From: Rhodospirillales bacterium
Lineage (GTDB): Bacteria; Pseudomonadota; Alphaproteobacteria; JAREAF01
Reading direction: 5' to 3'
Assembly (NCBI GenBank): GCA_029240475.1
Contig: JAREAF010000032.1
Coordinates: forward strand, 1 to 13,170
Length of the DNA: 13,170 nucleotides
How positions within the stretch are numbered: position 1 is the stretch's first letter; every line of letters begins with the position of its first letter. Positions 1-6,971 of this stretch are shown in pieces. Both the position numbers and the translations under genes were made by a program. Below the pieces are notes generated by a model. That model was not told where the DNA came from. It did not search any database and worked only from the letters and a program-made list of their open reading frames with translations.

Positions 1-4
1 GAGC

Positions 5-805
5 ATGTCCACCGCACCCGCCGGCGCGCTGGCGCCGCAAGGCGCGCCTGAGGCGATCGTCTCGGTGCGCGGTATCGGCAAGACCTATGAGGGCGGCGTG
101 GAGGCCCTGCGCGACATCGATCTCGACTTTCCGAACGGCGCCCTGACGGCGCTCTTGGGCCCCAGCGGCTGCGGCAAGACCACGCTCTTGAAGATCATCG
201 CCGGGCTGCTGGAGCCGAGCCGGGGCGAGGTGCGCGTGGGTGGCCGCGCCGTGACCGGCCCCGGCCCCGAGCGCGCCTTCGTCTTCCAGGATTTCGCGCT
301 GATGCCCTGGGCGACGGTGCTGCGCAACGTCGCCTTCGGGCTGGAGCTGCGCGGCGTGGGCAAAGGCGAGCGGCACGAGGCCGCGCGCCGCGCCATCGGG
401 GAGGTCGGCCTCGCGGGCTTCGAGGAGCGCTACCCGCACGAGCTTTCGGGGGGCATGCGCCAGCGCGTCGGCCTCGCCCGCGCGCTCGCCGTCGATGCGC
501 AGGTGCTCTTGATGGACGAGCCCTTCTCGGCCGTCGACGAGCAGACCCGCCGCAAGTTCCAGGAGGACCTCTTGCGCCTGCGCCAGATCGAGCGCAAGAC
601 CTTCCTCTTCGTCACCCATTCCATCGAAGAAGCGGTCTATGTCGCCGACCGCGTCGTGCTGCTTTCGCGCCGGCCGGGCCGCGTCTCGCAGGTGATCGAG
701 CCGCAGATCGACCGCAGCGCCTCGCCCGAGGACATCCGCCGCGATCAGCATTATCTCGACACGGTCGAGGAGATCTGGCGGGGCCTGCGCCAATATGTCG
801 ACTGA
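5..805 (+). CDS. ABC importer ATP-binding protein, nitrate/sulfonate/taurine type
   Basis: Cytoplasmic ATPase of a NitT/TauT-type (SsuB/TauB-like) importer, 266 aa, the family's normal length. All nucleotide-binding motifs are visible: Walker A GPSGCGKTT (residues 52-60), Q-loop Gln95 in VFQDF, signature LSGGMRQR (147-154), Walker B LLMDEP (168-173) and H-loop His205 in FVTHS. The SRRPGRV segment near 221 is typical of the SsuB/TauB subfamily. The ATG at base 5 is the first start seen; only four bases lie upstream, so its ribosome binding site and any earlier start are outside the window. The permease gene follows after 13 bases, so the two form an operon. The periplasmic binding protein is not in view and may lie upstream. 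The substrate cannot be read from the ATPase; the downstream hydrolase hints at an organic acid or aromatic-derived compound rather than a sulfonate, but this is inference. Confidence 0.93.
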   Translation: MSTAPAGALAPQGAPEAIVSVRGIGKTYEGGVEALRDIDLDFPNGALTALLGPSGCGKTTLLKIIAGLLEPSRGEVRVGGRAVTGPGPERAFVFQDFALMPWATVLRNVAFGLELRGVGKGERHEAARRAIGEVGLAGFEERYPHELSGGMRQRVGLARALAVDAQVLLMDEPFSAVDEQTRRKFQEDLLRLRQIERKTFLFVTHSIEEAVYVADRVVLLSRRPGRVSQVIEPQIDRSASPEDIRRDQHYLDTVEEIWRGLRQYVD

Positions 806-818
806 GCGGAGATAGAAG

Positions 819-1574
819 ATGCGGGTGTTCGGCTGGCGCGTCCCGATGATGTCCTCGCTCCTGCTGTGGATCGTGCTCTGGGAGATCGCCGGGCGCGCGG
901 GCTGGTCCTTCCTGATCCCGCCCTTCACCGACATCCTCAAGGCGCTGGGCGAGATCGGCGCGACGCAGACCTTCCGCGAGGCGACGATCATCACCTTGCG
1001 CTCCTTCGCCATCGGCATGGCGCTGGCCATCGCGGTCGGCGTGCCGCTCGGCATCCTGATGGGCCGGGTGCGCGCGGCCGACCGGCTGCTCGGCATCTGG
1101 GTCGACCTCTTCGTCTCCGCGCCTTTGACCGCGCTGGTGCCGGTGCTGATGATCCTGTTCGGCTTCGGCGAGCAGACCATCATCATCACGGTCTTCCTCT
1201 TCGCCGTCTGGATCATCGCGCTCGACACGCGCGCGGGCGTGCGTCACATCTCCCCCTCGTTGATCGAGATGGGGCGGAGCTTCGGCGCCGGGCGCTGGGC
1301 TCTCTATGTGAAGGTGATCTTCTGGGCGGCGCTGCCGGAGATCCTGGCCGGCATCCGGATCGGCTGCATTCGCGGCGTCAAGGGCGTGGTGATCGGTCAG
1401 CTCCTGGTCTCTATCATCGGCTACGGCGCCCTGTTCGAGACCTACTCCCGGAGCTTCCTCATGGAGGAGTTCTGGGCCTTGACCATCCTCCTCTTTGCCT
1501 TCGCGATCCTCCTCTCCGAGGGGATCGCCCTCCTGGAGAAGCGCGTCGAATATTATGCTGGAGTGAGAAGCTGA
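819..1574 (+). CDS. ABC importer permease, nitrate/sulfonate/taurine type
   Basis: Inner-membrane permease of the binding-protein-dependent transport family (SsuC/TauC-like), 251 aa, a full-length single domain. Hydrophobic spans are visible around residues 12-30, 62-82, 100-115, 118-136, 187-205 and 218-238. The cytoplasmic EAA coupling loop is at about 150-180 (EMGRSFGAGRW, then a Gly at 178 in LAGIR), where the ATPase docks. The ATG at 819 is preceded by GGAG at 808-811 with a 7-base gap. It should pair with the ATPase encoded just upstream. The stop codon (1572-1574) shares one base with the ATG of the hydrolase gene, so the hydrolase is probably translationally coupled to it. The family call is firm; the substrate is unknown. 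Confidence 0.92.
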   Translation: MRVFGWRVPMMSSLLLWIVLWEIAGRAGWSFLIPPFTDILKALGEIGATQTFREATIITLRSFAIGMALAIAVGVPLGILMGRVRAADRLLGIWVDLFVSAPLTALVPVLMILFGFGEQTIIITVFLFAVWIIALDTRAGVRHISPSLIEMGRSFGAGRWALYVKVIFWAALPEILAGIRIGCIRGVKGVVIGQLLVSIIGYGALFETYSRSFLMEEFWALTILLFAFAILLSEGIALLEKRVEYYAGVRS

Positions 1575-2272
1575 TGGCTGAGAACGGCGCTTACGTCTTT
1601 CCGCCGCCGCCGCGGCCGAGCCTGCCGGTCCGCGGCACGAGCAAGCTGTTCCCGGTGCACCGCATCTACTGCGTCGGCCGGAACTATGCCGAACACGCGA
1701 TCGAGATGGGCCACGACCCGACGCGCGAGCCGCCCTTCTTCTTCCAGAAGAACCCGGACAACCTGGTGCCGGGCGGCGGCGACTTCCCCTACCCTCCCAA
1801 GAGCAACGACGTGCATTTCGAGTTCGAGCTGGTGGTTGCCCTGGGCAAGGGCGGGCGCGACATCGCGGTGGAGCGCGCGCTCGAGCATGTCTATGGCTAT
1901 GCGGTCGGGCTCGACATGACGCGCCGCGACCTGCAAGGCGAGGCCAAGAAGCTCGGCCGGCCCTGGGACGTCGGCAAGGCCTTCGAGCAGTCCGCCCCCT
2001 GCTCCGAGATCGTCCCGGCCATCGCGATCGGCCATCCCGACAATGGCGCGCTGCGCCTCACAGTGAACGGCGCGGTCAAGCAGCAGGGCGACCTCAATCA
2101 GATGATCTGGAAGGTTCCGGAGATGATCGCGATCCTCTCCGGCCTGTTCGAGCTCCAGCCGGGCGACCTCATCTTTTCCGGCACGCCGGCGGGCGTCGGC
2201 GCGGTCAAGCGCGGCGACGTGCTGGAAGGCGCCGTTGAGGGCGTGGCGGAGCTGAGGGTCCGCGTCGTCTAG
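1574..2272 (+). CDS. Fumarylacetoacetate hydrolase family protein, fumarylpyruvate hydrolase-like
   Basis: Predicted cytoplasmic metal-dependent C-C bond hydrolase, 232 aa, covering a complete single FAH domain. Residues that fit the family's divalent-metal site are Glu83 and Glu85 in HFEFELVV and Asp114 in GLDMTRRDLQ. Other family landmarks are RIYCVGRNYAEHA (30-42), FFFQKNPDN (55-63) and SGTPAGVG (202-209). From memory, the N-terminal PPPPRPSLPV stretch and the overall pattern resemble NagK-type fumarylpyruvate hydrolases of gentisate breakdown, but no gentisate dioxygenase or maleylpyruvate isomerase is present, so the true substrate is open (other acylpyruvates are possible). The ATG at 1574 overlaps the permease stop by one base, with GGAG at 1560-1563 as a likely ribosome binding site. 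Co-transcription with the transporter suggests the imported compound or a downstream product is its substrate. Its TAG stop coincides with the stop of the opposite-strand gene. Confidence 0.9.
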   Translation: MAENGAYVFPPPPRPSLPVRGTSKLFPVHRIYCVGRNYAEHAIEMGHDPTREPPFFFQKNPDNLVPGGGDFPYPPKSNDVHFEFELVVALGKGGRDIAVERALEHVYGYAVGLDMTRRDLQGEAKKLGRPWDVGKAFEQSAPCSEIVPAIAIGHPDNGALRLTVNGAVKQQGDLNQMIWKVPEMIAILSGLFELQPGDLIFSGTPAGVGAVKRGDVLEGAVEGVAELRVRVV

Positions 2273-3942
2273 GGCGCGATCGGCTGGTAGAACAGCATCG
2301 GTTCGGCCGGCCCCGGCTCCGGCTCCGGCTCCGCGTGGAGGAGCCGCCGCGCGACGTAGCGCCGCGCGACCATGGCTGCGCGCCCGTCCCCGGCGGCGAG
2401 GTCGTGCCCGGCCTGCTCCAGCAGCAGCGCGGAGGAAAGCGCGTCGGCCGTGTCATCGAGCAGCCGCTTGGCCATATGCTGTGCGCGCTGTGGGTTCGAG
2501 CGCAGCTCCGTCGCGGCGGACCCGATCCGATCGAGCAGCTGCCGCACCGGCCCCGCCGGGTCCTGCATGTCATCCGGCAGCGCGTCCAGGATGGCTGAAA
2601 CCTGTCCCGAGAGAACGGACGCGCCCTGAGCCGGGCCGGCGAGGATGCGCAAGAGCTCCAGCGCCTGGATGTTCGCGGTGCCCTCCCACACCGTGAGCAC
2701 CTGCGCGTCGCGCAACAGGCGCGCGGTCGCATATTCCTCGGTGTAGCCGATGCCGCCCAGGATCTCGATCGCGCTGGAGGCCGCGCGCACGGCCTGATCG
2801 GCGGTTCGGTACTTCGCGGCGGCGACGAGGAGGCGCAGCCAGGCGCGCTCCTCGTCCTTCGGTGCACGGTCGCGCTGCCAGACCTGGTCGAAGCTCCGCG
2901 CGGTCGCGAGCGCCAGCAATAGCGACGCCTCCAGCTCCATCTGCAGGTCGAGGAGGGTCGCCTGCACCATCGGATAGGAGAGGATGGGCGCGCCGAAGGC
3001 GGTGCGCCGGCTGGCGTGGCCGAGCGCCTCGATGAAGGCGCGCCGCTGCGCGCCCGCTGCGGCGAAGATGTTGTGCACGCGGCTGAACTCCAGCGCCTCG
3101 ATCATCAGCTTGAAGCCGCGCGGCGGCGGCGCGACCTCCTCGGCATAGGCCTCGGTCAGCTCGATCTCGCCCGTCGGCAGCCCGCGCGTGCCGAGCTTCT
3201 CCTTGAGCCGCTGGATGCGGTAGCTGTTGGGCGCGCCGTCGGGCTTGATCCGCGGCACCAGATAGAGCCCGAGCCCGACGCTGCCGGGGGGCGCGCCCTC
3301 GGGCCGGGCCGTGGCGATGGCGACGTCGCTCCCGGCATTGCTGCAGAAGAATTTGAGCCCGCTGAGCGCGAAAGCGCCGCCCGTCTGGCGCGCGCGTGTG
3401 GTGCTGGCGCCGATATCGCTGCCGCCCTCCTTCTCCGTCGCCCAGGTGCCGCCGGTCCAGGCGGTGCCGTCCATGCGCGTCAGCGGCTCGAGCCAGCGCG
3501 CCCGCAGCTCGGGCGGCGCCAACCGGTCCAGCACCAGCGCCACCGCGCCGGTCAGCGTCACTGGACAATGGACGGAGATGTCCGCCTGCGAGAGCAGATA
3601 GCCCATGGTGAAGGTCAGGAGGAACGGCTCGGGCTCGGCTCCGTGATTGAGCCCGACCATGCCGTGGCGGTACGCCTCCCGATGTATGGCGCCGTAGCGT
3701 GGGTTGACGACGAGCCGGGCCGCGGGATCACCGCCCTCTAGGGCCTGGATAAGGCACGGCGGTGCCTCCTGGTCGGAGTAGGCCGCAGCCGGTTCGGCCT
3801 CTTGCGCCACCCACTGGCCGAACGCCGCCAACCGCGCACGCTGCCGAGCGGCAAGATCCCGCGCCGTGCCGGCGAGCGACGATTGAAGATAGGCGTCGTC
3901 CGAAAAGGCGTTCCGCTCGCGAAAGTCCCGACTATCGCGCAT
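2269..3942 (-). CDS. AidB-like acyl-CoA dehydrogenase
   Basis: FAD-dependent acyl-CoA dehydrogenase of the AidB subgroup, 557 aa, close to E. coli AidB (about 540 aa) and much longer than ordinary acyl-CoA dehydrogenases (about 380 aa). Landmarks: TEKEGGSDIG (169-178) in the flavin-binding middle domain, KLGTRGLPTGEI (249-260), RRTAFGAPI (312-320), GGIGYTEEY (396-404), and RDAQVLTVWEGTANIQ (411-426). A helical C-terminal domain follows, as in AidB. AidB is linked to the alkylation response and shows weak isovaleryl-CoA dehydrogenase activity; many such genes are simply annotated isovaleryl-CoA dehydrogenase, and the sequence does not settle the role. The frame stays open for 138 further codons upstream, but these run into the opposite-strand binding-protein gene. 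The ATG at 3942 has a GGGGGAG ribosome binding site just before it. The tail has a Glu-Pro repeat (about 538-543). It stands alone, divergent from the polyamine-type operon. Confidence 0.92.
   Translation of the reverse strand: MRDSRDFRERNAFSDDAYLQSSLAGTARDLAARQRARLAAFGQWVAQEAEPAAAYSDQEAPPCLIQALEGGDPAARLVVNPRYGAIHREAYRHGMVGLNHGAEPEPFLLTFTMGYLLSQADISVHCPVTLTGAVALVLDRLAPPELRARWLEPLTRMDGTAWTGGTWATEKEGGSDIGASTTRARQTGGAFALSGLKFFCSNAGSDVAIATARPEGAPPGSVGLGLYLVPRIKPDGAPNSYRIQRLKEKLGTRGLPTGEIELTEAYAEEVAPPPRGFKLMIEALEFSRVHNIFAAAGAQRRAFIEALGHASRRTAFGAPILSYPMVQATLLDLQMELEASLLLALATARSFDQVWQRDRAPKDEERAWLRLLVAAAKYRTADQAVRAASSAIEILGGIGYTEEYATARLLRDAQVLTVWEGTANIQALELLRILAGPAQGASVLSGQVSAILDALPDDMQDPAGPVRQLLDRIGSAATELRSNPQRAQHMAKRLLDDTADALSSALLLEQAGHDLAAGDGRAAMVARRYVARRLLHAEPEPEPGPAEPMLFYQPIAP
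2313..2333. repeat. Short tandem hexanucleotide repeat (CCGGCT, about 3.5 copies)
   Basis: Three exact copies of CCGGCT plus a half copy lie inside the 3' end of the AidB-like gene. On the coding strand they encode alternating Glu-Pro in the tail. Such a unit can gain or lose copies in frame without breaking the gene, so tail length may vary between strains (inference). Confidence 0.7.
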
Positions 3943-4006
3943 GGCGGCTCCCCCCCGCCGGTCCGATTGACCAGGAATAACACGTAAGGTGGGTCGCGCG
4001 GACTTG

Positions 4007-4048
4007 CCATTGCCCGAATGGAGCCCGCCGCTATCATGCTGCGGCAAT
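4007..4048. promoter_or_regulatory. Inverted repeats overlapping the putative promoter (possible operator)
   Basis: CCATT (4007-4011) and AATGG (4017-4021) form a perfect 5-base inverted repeat with a 5-base centre that covers the putative -35 element. ATTGCC (4009-4014) is also mirrored by GGCAAT (4043-4048) beyond the putative -10. A regulator bound here could control the operon and perhaps the divergent dehydrogenase. The arms are short, so chance is possible. Confidence 0.25.
4010..4037 (+). promoter_or_regulatory. Putative sigma-70-type promoter for the polyamine-type operon
   Basis: In the 138-base divergent gap before the binding-protein gene, TTGCCC (4010-4015) and TATCAT (4032-4037) are separated by 16 bases, a fair match to -35 and -10 elements. 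Transcription would begin near 4044, leaving a leader of about 37 bases that includes the GGGAGAG ribosome binding site at 4068-4074. Predicted by eye only. The promoter for the divergent AidB-like gene must lie in the same gap but shows no clear elements. Confidence 0.4.
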
Positions 4049-4080
4049 AATGGAGAGAAACTCGGCAGGGAGAGATTTTG

Positions 4081-5136
4081 ATGCGCTCGATCCCCAACCT
4101 GATCGCCTCGACCGCGCTTGGCGCCGCCCTTGCGCTCGGCATGGCCGGGCCCGCGGCCGCGCAGAAGATCGTGATCTCGAACTGGGACGCCTATATGCCG
4201 CCCGACCTCCTGGAGAATTTCACCAAGGAGACCGGCATCCAGACCGAGCTTGCCGTCCATGCGACCAATGAGGAGATCATGGGCAAGCTGACCGCCTCCG
4301 GCGGTCAAGGCTTCGACGTGGTGTTCGTCACCGCGCCCTTTGCCGAGGCGCTGCACAAGCAGGGTTTTCTCGCTGAGATCGACGAAGCCAAGATCCCGAA
4401 CCTGAAGAACCTCTACGAGGAGGCGCGCAAGCTCGATTACGACCCCGGCAACACGTACTCGGTCCCCTATTCCTGGGGCACCACGGGCCTTTGCTACCGC
4501 TCCGACCTCGTCAAGACCGAGCCCAACAGCTGGATGGACCTGCTCAAGCCCTCCGACGATCTCAAAGGCAAGGTCACGATGCTTGCGACCGACCGCTGGC
4601 TATTGGGCGCGGGGCTCCTTGCGCTCGGCAAATCGGTGAACAGCACGAGCCAAGCGGATATCGACGCGGCCAAAGCGCTGCTGATCGAGGCGAAAACGAA
4701 CCTGCTCGCCTATGACGACACCACCTTCTATTCCAAGCTCGTCTCCGGCGAGGCGCATCTGGTGCATGCCTGGGACGGCTGGTGCAATTACGGCATCGCC
4801 GAGAACCCGGCCATCAAATATGTAGTGCCGAAGGAAGGCAGCGACCTCTTCGTCGATACCATGGTCGTGCTGGCTTCCTCGCAGAACCAGGAAGCGGCGC
4901 ACAAATTCATCGACTATGTGCTGCGGCCCGAGGTTGGCCAGTGGGTCGCCTCGAACATCCTCTACAAGGTGCCAAACCGCGCGGCAATGGAGAGCCTCGA
5001 TGCCGCGGTGCTGCAGCAATTCCCCAATCTCGCCATGAAGCCCGCCGATCTGCTGAAATTCGAGGAGCTGAGGGACCTCGGAGCCGCCCAGAAAATATAC
5101 ACGCGCGCGGTGACGGAGATCACCTCGGCGCAGTGA
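4081..5136 (+). CDS. Periplasmic binding protein of a polyamine-type ABC importer (PotD-like)
   Basis: Secreted solute-binding protein of the spermidine/putrescine family, 351 aa, normal length. Residues 1-27 form a clear Sec signal peptide: positive start, hydrophobic core ASTALGAALALGMA, and cleavage after AAA27 before Gln28. The mature start ISNWDAYMPPDLLENFTKETG, KEGSDLFVDTM (251-261) and LRPEVGQWVASNI (281-293) follow the PotD/PotF pattern. Trp35, Trp231 and Asp259 fall where the family has ligand-contacting residues. The acidic pair that PotD carries after a TD motif appears replaced (T170-D171 followed by Arg172-Trp173), so the ligand may not be spermidine; this alignment is from memory. 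The ATG at 4081 is chosen over the adjacent TTG at 4078 because GGGAGAG (4068-4074) is 6 bases from the ATG. It is the first gene of an operon with the two permeases downstream. Confidence 0.9.
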   Translation: MRSIPNLIASTALGAALALGMAGPAAAQKIVISNWDAYMPPDLLENFTKETGIQTELAVHATNEEIMGKLTASGGQGFDVVFVTAPFAEALHKQGFLAEIDEAKIPNLKNLYEEARKLDYDPGNTYSVPYSWGTTGLCYRSDLVKTEPNSWMDLLKPSDDLKGKVTMLATDRWLLGAGLLALGKSVNSTSQADIDAAKALLIEAKTNLLAYDDTTFYSKLVSGEAHLVHAWDGWCNYGIAENPAIKYVVPKEGSDLFVDTMVVLASSQNQEAAHKFIDYVLRPEVGQWVASNILYKVPNRAAMESLDAAVLQQFPNLAMKPADLLKFEELRDLGAAQKIYTRAVTEITSAQ

Positions 5137-5180
5137 CTGAACGGCGTCCTTGAGCACTGGATGGGGGCGCGGGAAGAATT

Positions 5181-5319
5181 TCCCTTCCCCCTTGCGGGGG
5201 AGGGTCAGGGTGGGCTCGTGACACCTACCATTCCTACGGCAGAGCCTTCCCAGCTTGCGGTATCTGCCCCAATAGACCGGTCCCTGCCCGGCCCTCCGCC
5301 GTCCCGGGAACGGGAGAAA
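5181..5319. repeat. Imperfect palindromic intergenic repeat element
   Basis: The left arm (5181-5214, with a CCCCCTTGCGGGGG core and AGGGTCAGGGTGGG edge) and the right arm (5282-5318, with GTCCCGGGAAC core) are rough inverted copies around about 65 bases of unique DNA. Each arm is itself partly self-complementary. The pattern resembles the abundant 'ctccccgctcgcggggaggg' type of intergenic repeat that I recall from alphaproteobacterial genomes. It occupies most of the 204-base gap between the binding-protein and permease genes and could fold in the transcript, lowering downstream expression relative to the binding protein. No second copy is evident in this window. Confidence 0.55.
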
Positions 5320-5340
5320 AGAGGACGATGCGTCGTCCGG

Positions 5341-6189
5341 ATGACCCCCACCATCCGCCGCGCCGCGCTGATGGCGCCGGGGCTGGGCTGGCTGGCCCTG
5401 TTCCTCCTCGTGCCCTGCCTGCTGGTGCTGGGCTTGAGCTTCTTCGAGCGCGGCGTCTATGGCGGCATCGACTACATCTTCACCTTCGAGAACTACCGCC
5501 GAGCGGTGGACCCGCTCTACCGCTCGATTCTGCTGAATTCGGCTTGGATCGCCTTCCTCGCCACCTTGGTCTCGGCGCTGATCGGCTATCCGGCAGCCTA
5601 CGCCATCGTCAAGGCGCCTGAGCGCTGGCAGTCCGCGCTGCTGGTGCTCATCATGCTGCCCTTCTGGAGCAACTACCTGATCCGCACCTATGCCTGGATC
5701 GTGCTGCTCAACCGCGAGGGGCTGATCAATCGCGCGCTCGCGGGCCTTGGCGCGACGGAGCCGCTGCCGCTGCTCTACAACGATTTTGCCATCGTGCTCG
5801 GGCTGGTCTATGGCTACCTGCCATTCATGGTGCTGGCGATCTATGCCTCCTTGAGCCGGCTCGACCCCGCGCTCCTCGAGCAGTCGGCCGATCTGGGCGC
5901 ATCCCCGGTCAGCACCTTCCTGCGCATCACCTTGCCCCTGACCCTGCCCGGAGTCGCCGCCGGGTCTGTCTTCGTCTTCGTGCTGTCGATCGGCAATTTC
6001 ATCACGCCCGACCTGCTCGGCGGCGGGCGGCGCGTGATGGTCGGGAATCTGATCTACAAGCAGTTCCTCGCGGCGCGCGACTGGCCGTTCGGCTCGGCGC
6101 TGGCCTTCCTCCTCATCGCCATCATGATGCTGCTCTTGCTCACCCAGGCGCTCCTCGTGCGGCGCAGCGGCGGAGAGCGGCCGGCATGA
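5341..6189 (+). CDS. Polyamine-type ABC importer permease 1 (PotB-like)
   Basis: Inner-membrane permease of the spermidine/putrescine importer family, 282 aa from the chosen start, normal for PotB/PotH. A first transmembrane span (about residues 12-34) is followed by a periplasmic loop and five further hydrophobic segments. The EAA coupling loop EQSADLGASPVSTFLRITLP lies at about 180-199. The open frame extends back to 5161, but those 60 codons run through the intergenic repeat and give a low-complexity, non-family sequence, so ATG 5341 (MTPTIRRAALMAPGLGW) is preferred. Its ribosome binding site is not ideal: GAGG at 5321-5324 is 16 bases away and fits better an out-of-frame ATG at 5328. An ATG at 5371 is a further option. 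Its stop overlaps the next permease start as ATGA. No ATPase gene (PotA-like) is seen in the window. Confidence 0.88.
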   Translation: MTPTIRRAALMAPGLGWLALFLLVPCLLVLGLSFFERGVYGGIDYIFTFENYRRAVDPLYRSILLNSAWIAFLATLVSALIGYPAAYAIVKAPERWQSALLVLIMLPFWSNYLIRTYAWIVLLNREGLINRALAGLGATEPLPLLYNDFAIVLGLVYGYLPFMVLAIYASLSRLDPALLEQSADLGASPVSTFLRITLPLTLPGVAAGSVFVFVLSIGNFITPDLLGGGRRVMVGNLIYKQFLAARDWPFGSALAFLLIAIMMLLLLTQALLVRRSGGERPA

Positions 6190-6971
6190 GACGAGGACGC
6201 AGCGCAGGGCTGCTCAACCTGCATCTCGGCCTCGTCTTCCTGTTCCTCTACGGGCCGATCCTGGTGCTGGTGGCGCTCTCCTTCAACCGCGCGGGACTGC
6301 CGACCGCCTGGACCGGCTTCTCCTTTCGCTGGTACGAGGCGCTGGCCCGCAACGCCTCCATCCATCACGCGGTGGGCAACACCATCATAGTGGCCTTCGC
6401 CTCGACGCTGATCGCGACCGCCATCGGCACGCTGCTCGCGATCGGGGTCGAGCGCGGGCGCGGCAGTCCGGCGCTCGACGCGATCCTGTTCGCGCCCATG
6501 ATCATCCCGGACATCGTTCTGGCGATCGCGCTGCTCTCCTTCTTCAGCATGCTGAAGATGACCCTTGGCCTGCATTCGATCGTGCTGGCGCATGTCGTCT
6601 TCAACATCGCCTTCGTGGCGGCGGTCGTGAGAACGAGGCTCAAGCACTTCGACTGGTCCGTGGTCGAGGCCTCGGCCGATCTCGGCGCTTCCGCCTTCAC
6701 CACCTTTCGCCTCGTCACGCTGCCGATCATCTTCCCCGGCGTGCTGGCGGCGGCGCTGCTCGCCTTCACCCTCTCGGTGGACGAGTTCATCATCGCCTAT
6801 TTCACCTCGGGGGCGGGGCCGGCCTCGACCACCTTCCCGATGCGGATCTATTCGATGATCCGCTTCGGCGTGACGCCGGAGATCAACGCGGTCGCGACGA
6901 TCGTCATGGGGGTGAGCTTCAGCCTGGTGCTGGTGGCACAGCGGCTTCTGGGCGCTCGCGATCGCGCGTGA
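6186..6971 (+). CDS. Polyamine-type ABC importer permease 2 (PotC-like)
   Basis: Second inner-membrane permease of the same importer, 261 aa, full length for PotC/PotI. An N-terminal span (about 14-33) is followed by GFSFRWYEAL, family-typical in the first periplasmic loop, then spans near 65-88, 98-120 and 130-148, the EAA loop EASADLGASAFTTFRLVTLP (161-180), and two more spans. The ATG at 6186 overlaps the PotB-like stop by four bases (ATGA), so the two should be made together as the heterodimeric channel. The last 53 bases overlap the opposite-strand pqqE gene, leaving no room for a dedicated terminator between the convergent operons. Membrane topology was judged by eye. Confidence 0.9.
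   Translation: MRRGRSAGLLNLHLGLVFLFLYGPILVLVALSFNRAGLPTAWTGFSFRWYEALARNASIHHAVGNTIIVAFASTLIATAIGTLLAIGVERGRGSPALDAILFAPMIIPDIVLAIALLSFFSMLKMTLGLHSIVLAHVVFNIAFVAAVVRTRLKHFDWSVVEASADLGASAFTTFRLVTLPIIFPGVLAAALLAFTLSVDEFIIAYFTSGAGPASTTFPMRIYSMIRFGVTPEINAVATIVMGVSFSLVLVAQRLLGARDRA

Noticed and set aside
612..1247. Long minus-strand open frame opposite the first ABC genes
   Set aside because: Arg/Asp/His-rich, low-complexity translation typical of antisense frames in GC-rich DNA; the plus-strand genes there are certain.
866..2272. A 468-codon plus-strand open frame running through the permease and hydrolase genes
   Set aside because: Its first part is an alternative-frame shadow of the permease, rich in Arg/Gly/Asp/His with no family pattern; only the last 232 residues from ATG 1574 are the real hydrolase.
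2485..2500. GGTTCGAG-like string reminiscent of a tRNA T-loop
   Set aside because: No acceptor stem, D-arm or anticodon arm around it, and it lies inside the AidB-like gene.
3943..4356. N-terminal extension of the AidB-like gene to 4356
   Set aside because: It would overlap the start and signal peptide of the binding-protein gene and is not AidB-like; ATG 3942 has a good ribosome binding site.
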